A stretch of DNA of 5,567 nt from an uncultured Erysipelotrichaceae bacterium. GTDB lineage: Bacteria > Bacillota_I > Bacilli_A > Erysipelotrichales > Erysipelotrichaceae. Both the position numbers and the translations under genes were made by a program. The stretch lies in the NCBI GenBank assembly GCA_902803275.1, contig CADCPE010000296.1, forward strand, positions 1 through 5,567. Direction: 5' to 3'. Below the pieces are notes generated by a model. The model had not been told where the DNA came from and did not search any database. It was given only the letters and a program-made list of their open reading frames with translations. Below are positions 5,491-5,567 of this stretch, piece by piece. The first letter of the stretch is position 1; each line of letters opens with the position of its first letter.

Positions 5491-5567
5491 ATGCTAAAAA
5501 TTATTGAAGATTTTCCTTATCTGGCACCTTATGAGAATGACCTTAATCTAAGAGTTGATCTCTATAA
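5491..5567 (+). CDS. glgB: 5' end of a probable 1,4-alpha-glucan branching enzyme (partial)
   Basis: Only the first 25 codons lie in the window, and the frame stays open to the edge. The translation begins MLKIIEDFPYLAPYENDL and continues NLRVDLY. The pattern 'DPYLxPYExDIxxR' with an aromatic residue soon after is the usual N-terminus of one group of glycogen branching enzymes (GH13, with a CBM48 domain following), which make alpha-1,6 branches in glycogen. This rests on a short motif from memory, without any catalytic region, so the call is tentative. The gene starts 10 bases after the Fic-like gene and shares its transcript if no promoter lies between, which looks likely. Confidence 0.5.
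   Translation, partial: MLKIIEDFPYLAPYENDLNLRVDLY

Overview
The window looks like chromosomal DNA of a low- to mid-GC Gram-positive bacterium (Bacillota). The Erysipelotrichales or a Clostridia relative is a guess only. The basis is: short intergenic gaps, strong AAGGAG-type ribosome binding sites before most genes, a tRNA-Leu with an encoded CCA end, a LigB-AMMECR1 fusion of the kind seen in anaerobic Firmicutes, and a Firmicutes-like Fic relative. No mobile-element gene, CRISPR array, rRNA or long repeat is visible. No gene-free stretch exceeds 150 bases.

Left end (1-172): a complete class II tRNA-Leu with anticodon CAA on the + strand, followed directly by a strong rho-independent terminator. 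That terminator may also act on the convergent minus-strand operon.

Minus-strand operon (3838 down to 173), four genes in transcription order: (1) a membrane-anchored extracytoplasmic protein with a C39/papain-like cysteine-peptidase pattern; (2) a fusion of a LigB/Memo-type domain with an AMMECR1 domain; (3) the partner radical SAM enzyme; (4) a DUF4256 protein. The gaps are 8, 2 and 35 bases, with no terminator between genes, so co-transcription is likely. Genes 2 and 3 together make a complete AmmeMemoRadiSam set, a widely conserved system whose chemical role was, to my knowledge, unresolved. The operon adds two uncharacterised companions to it. The first gene has no Shine-Dalgarno sequence, and a TATAAT box lies only 11 bases before its ATG, which suggests a leaderless or near-leaderless mRNA.

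Divergent intergenic region (3839-3980, 142 bases): between the operon and the next + strand gene. It holds three separate short inverted repeats, including a perfect 12-bp palindrome and a 15-bp palindrome next to a ribosome binding site.

Plus-strand genes: 3981-4808 encodes an unusual protein joining an N-terminal zinc ribbon, a domain resembling the C-terminal domain of ribosomal protein L7/L12, and a long basic tail. It ends at a terminator. A second unit then starts at 4917 with a Fic-fold protein whose catalytic motif has lost its histidine. It is followed 10 bases later by the first 25 codons of a gene that looks like a glycogen (1,4-alpha-glucan) branching enzyme and runs off the window.

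The most interesting points are the AmmeMemoRadiSam operon with its two extra genes, the zinc ribbon/L7-L12-like fusion, and the catalytically degenerate Fic protein.
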